From contig MU646804.1 of NCBI GenBank assembly GCA_026770585.1, positions 311,763 to 324,410 on the forward strand: DNA of 12,648 bases, in the 5' to 3' direction. How positions within the stretch are numbered: the first letter of the stretch is position 1; each line of letters starts with the position of its first letter. This stretch comes from Baffinella frigidus (Eukaryota > Cryptophyceae > Cryptomonadales > Baffinellaceae). Below are positions 12,204 through 12,648 of this stretch, piece after piece. A model generated the notes under the pieces. The model saw only the letters and a program-made list of their open reading frames with translations. It did not search any database and was not told where the DNA came from. A program made the translations under genes and the position numbers.

Positions 12204-12300
12204 TATCCCTCAAGTGGCGAGGGTGTCTAAATAGACCCCCTGAGGTCCTATGTAGGTCCTAGGGCCCTACGGTAGGGCGTATGAGCCTACTCGCCAAATA
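12204..12300 (-). mobile_element. Fold-E element, copy 2
   Basis: TATCCCTCAAGTGGCGAGGG at the left, GTCCTAGGGCCCTACGGTAG in the middle, GAGCCTACTCGCCA at the right. Homologous in reverse orientation to 3659-3763. The right terminal repeat is degraded. Confidence 0.7.
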
Positions 12301-12328
12301 CAGGTTATGATACCTCACGGCCCACGCC

Positions 12329-12473
12329 GGAGGGAGAGAGAAAGGAGGGAGGTCGAGAACGGGGACGGGAGAGAGAGGGAGAGAGGGAGAGAGGGAGAGA
12401 GAGAGAGAGAAAGAGAGAGGAGGGAGGGAGGGAGGGGGGGAGAGAGAGAGGGAGAGGAGGGAGAGAGGGGGGA
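12329..12473 (+). repeat. GA/GGA-rich tract with a 107-nt purine-only run
   Basis: 12367-12473 contains only A and G on the plus strand. Mixed GAGA, GGGA and GGAGGG units. Such tracts can form intramolecular triplexes. Frames give Arg-Glu (plus) or Ser-Leu-Pro (minus) strings, artefacts. Confidence 0.95.
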
Positions 12474-12511
12474 CAACGTCGCGGCTCACGGAGAGACAAC
12501 CTCGCGCCCCA

Positions 12512-12648
12512 TTTAGGTCCTTTAGGTTTTAAATGCTCCCAACATAGCCCAACGACACGCCCTTCCGTAGAAAGGACTGCAGAGAAAGCATTTTTGCTTT
12601 CGGATCGCGTTTAGCTTTCCAGTGCAGAGGCTCGTGAAAAGGGGATAC
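12512..12648 (-). mobile_element. Tail-C element, copy 3 (runs to window edge)
   Basis: TTTAGGTCCTTTAGG tail at the left, then the family sequence through GAAAAGGGGATAC at the last base. Nearly identical to 10881-11018, with about five substitutions. Its 5' limit lies at or beyond the window end. Confidence 0.85.

Noticed and set aside
1-12648. tRNA, rRNA, snRNA or spliced-leader genes
   Set aside because: Read through both strands for conserved tRNA loops, rRNA cores and leader-like motifs; nothing met even a loose match. A covariance-model scan would be decisive.

Overview
This window looks like a chromosome-end (subtelomeric) region of a eukaryote whose telomere repeat is TTTAGGG/CCCTAAA. 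That repeat type is shared by land plants, many green algae, dinoflagellates, chlorarachniophytes and some other protists; the sequence alone does not let me choose between them, but the GC-rich, codon-biased open frames would suit an alga or other protist. There are no prokaryotic operons, no recognisable rRNA or tRNA genes, and no frame that I can assign to a known protein family. Most long open frames are by-products of repeats.

Layout, left to right. 1-654 is degenerate telomere-like heptamer DNA (first CCCTAAA, then a block of the variant CCCGAAA). 655-3417 holds unique-looking sequence interrupted by two related hairpin elements (1242-1383, 2832-2960), one Tail-C element (1797-1932) and a CT-rich microsatellite. 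3418-5059 is mostly interstitial CCCTAAA-type DNA, with a Fold-E element (3659-3763), a foldback (4023-4163) and a 65-bp hairpin inside the array (4739-4803). 5160-6298 is a patchwork of Fold-A and Tail-B elements. 6377-9306 is GC-rich and is the only part with gene-like codon usage: a possible 98-residue frame on the minus strand (7103-7399) and a possible 163-residue frame on the plus strand (8256-8747). They flank a cluster of palindromes, 20-bp tandem repeats and a large foldback (7780-8221). 9307-11466 is another dense patchwork of five Fold-A copies plus Tail-B and Tail-C copies. 11543-12170 contains a 19-bp tandem repeat, a TTTAGGG array in the opposite orientation to the left end, and an array of the variant heptamer TTTCTGG. 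12204-12648 has a second Fold-E copy, a long purine-only tract and a third Tail-C copy that runs off the window.

The main content is therefore a community of short non-autonomous mobile elements. Names used here are mine. Fold-A: about 121 bp, long inverted repeats, flanked by TA; one copy sits next to a paralogous site lacking it. Tail-B and Tail-C: 120-160 bp when complete, no inverted repeats, 3' end made of the 9-mer GGACCTAAA in tandem, several copies 5'-truncated, two copies with matching unoccupied sites in this same window and two with 26-28 bp flanking direct repeats. This pattern is what short retroelements mobilised by another element's reverse transcriptase would leave. No transposase or reverse transcriptase is visible, so any enzyme source would lie elsewhere in the genome.
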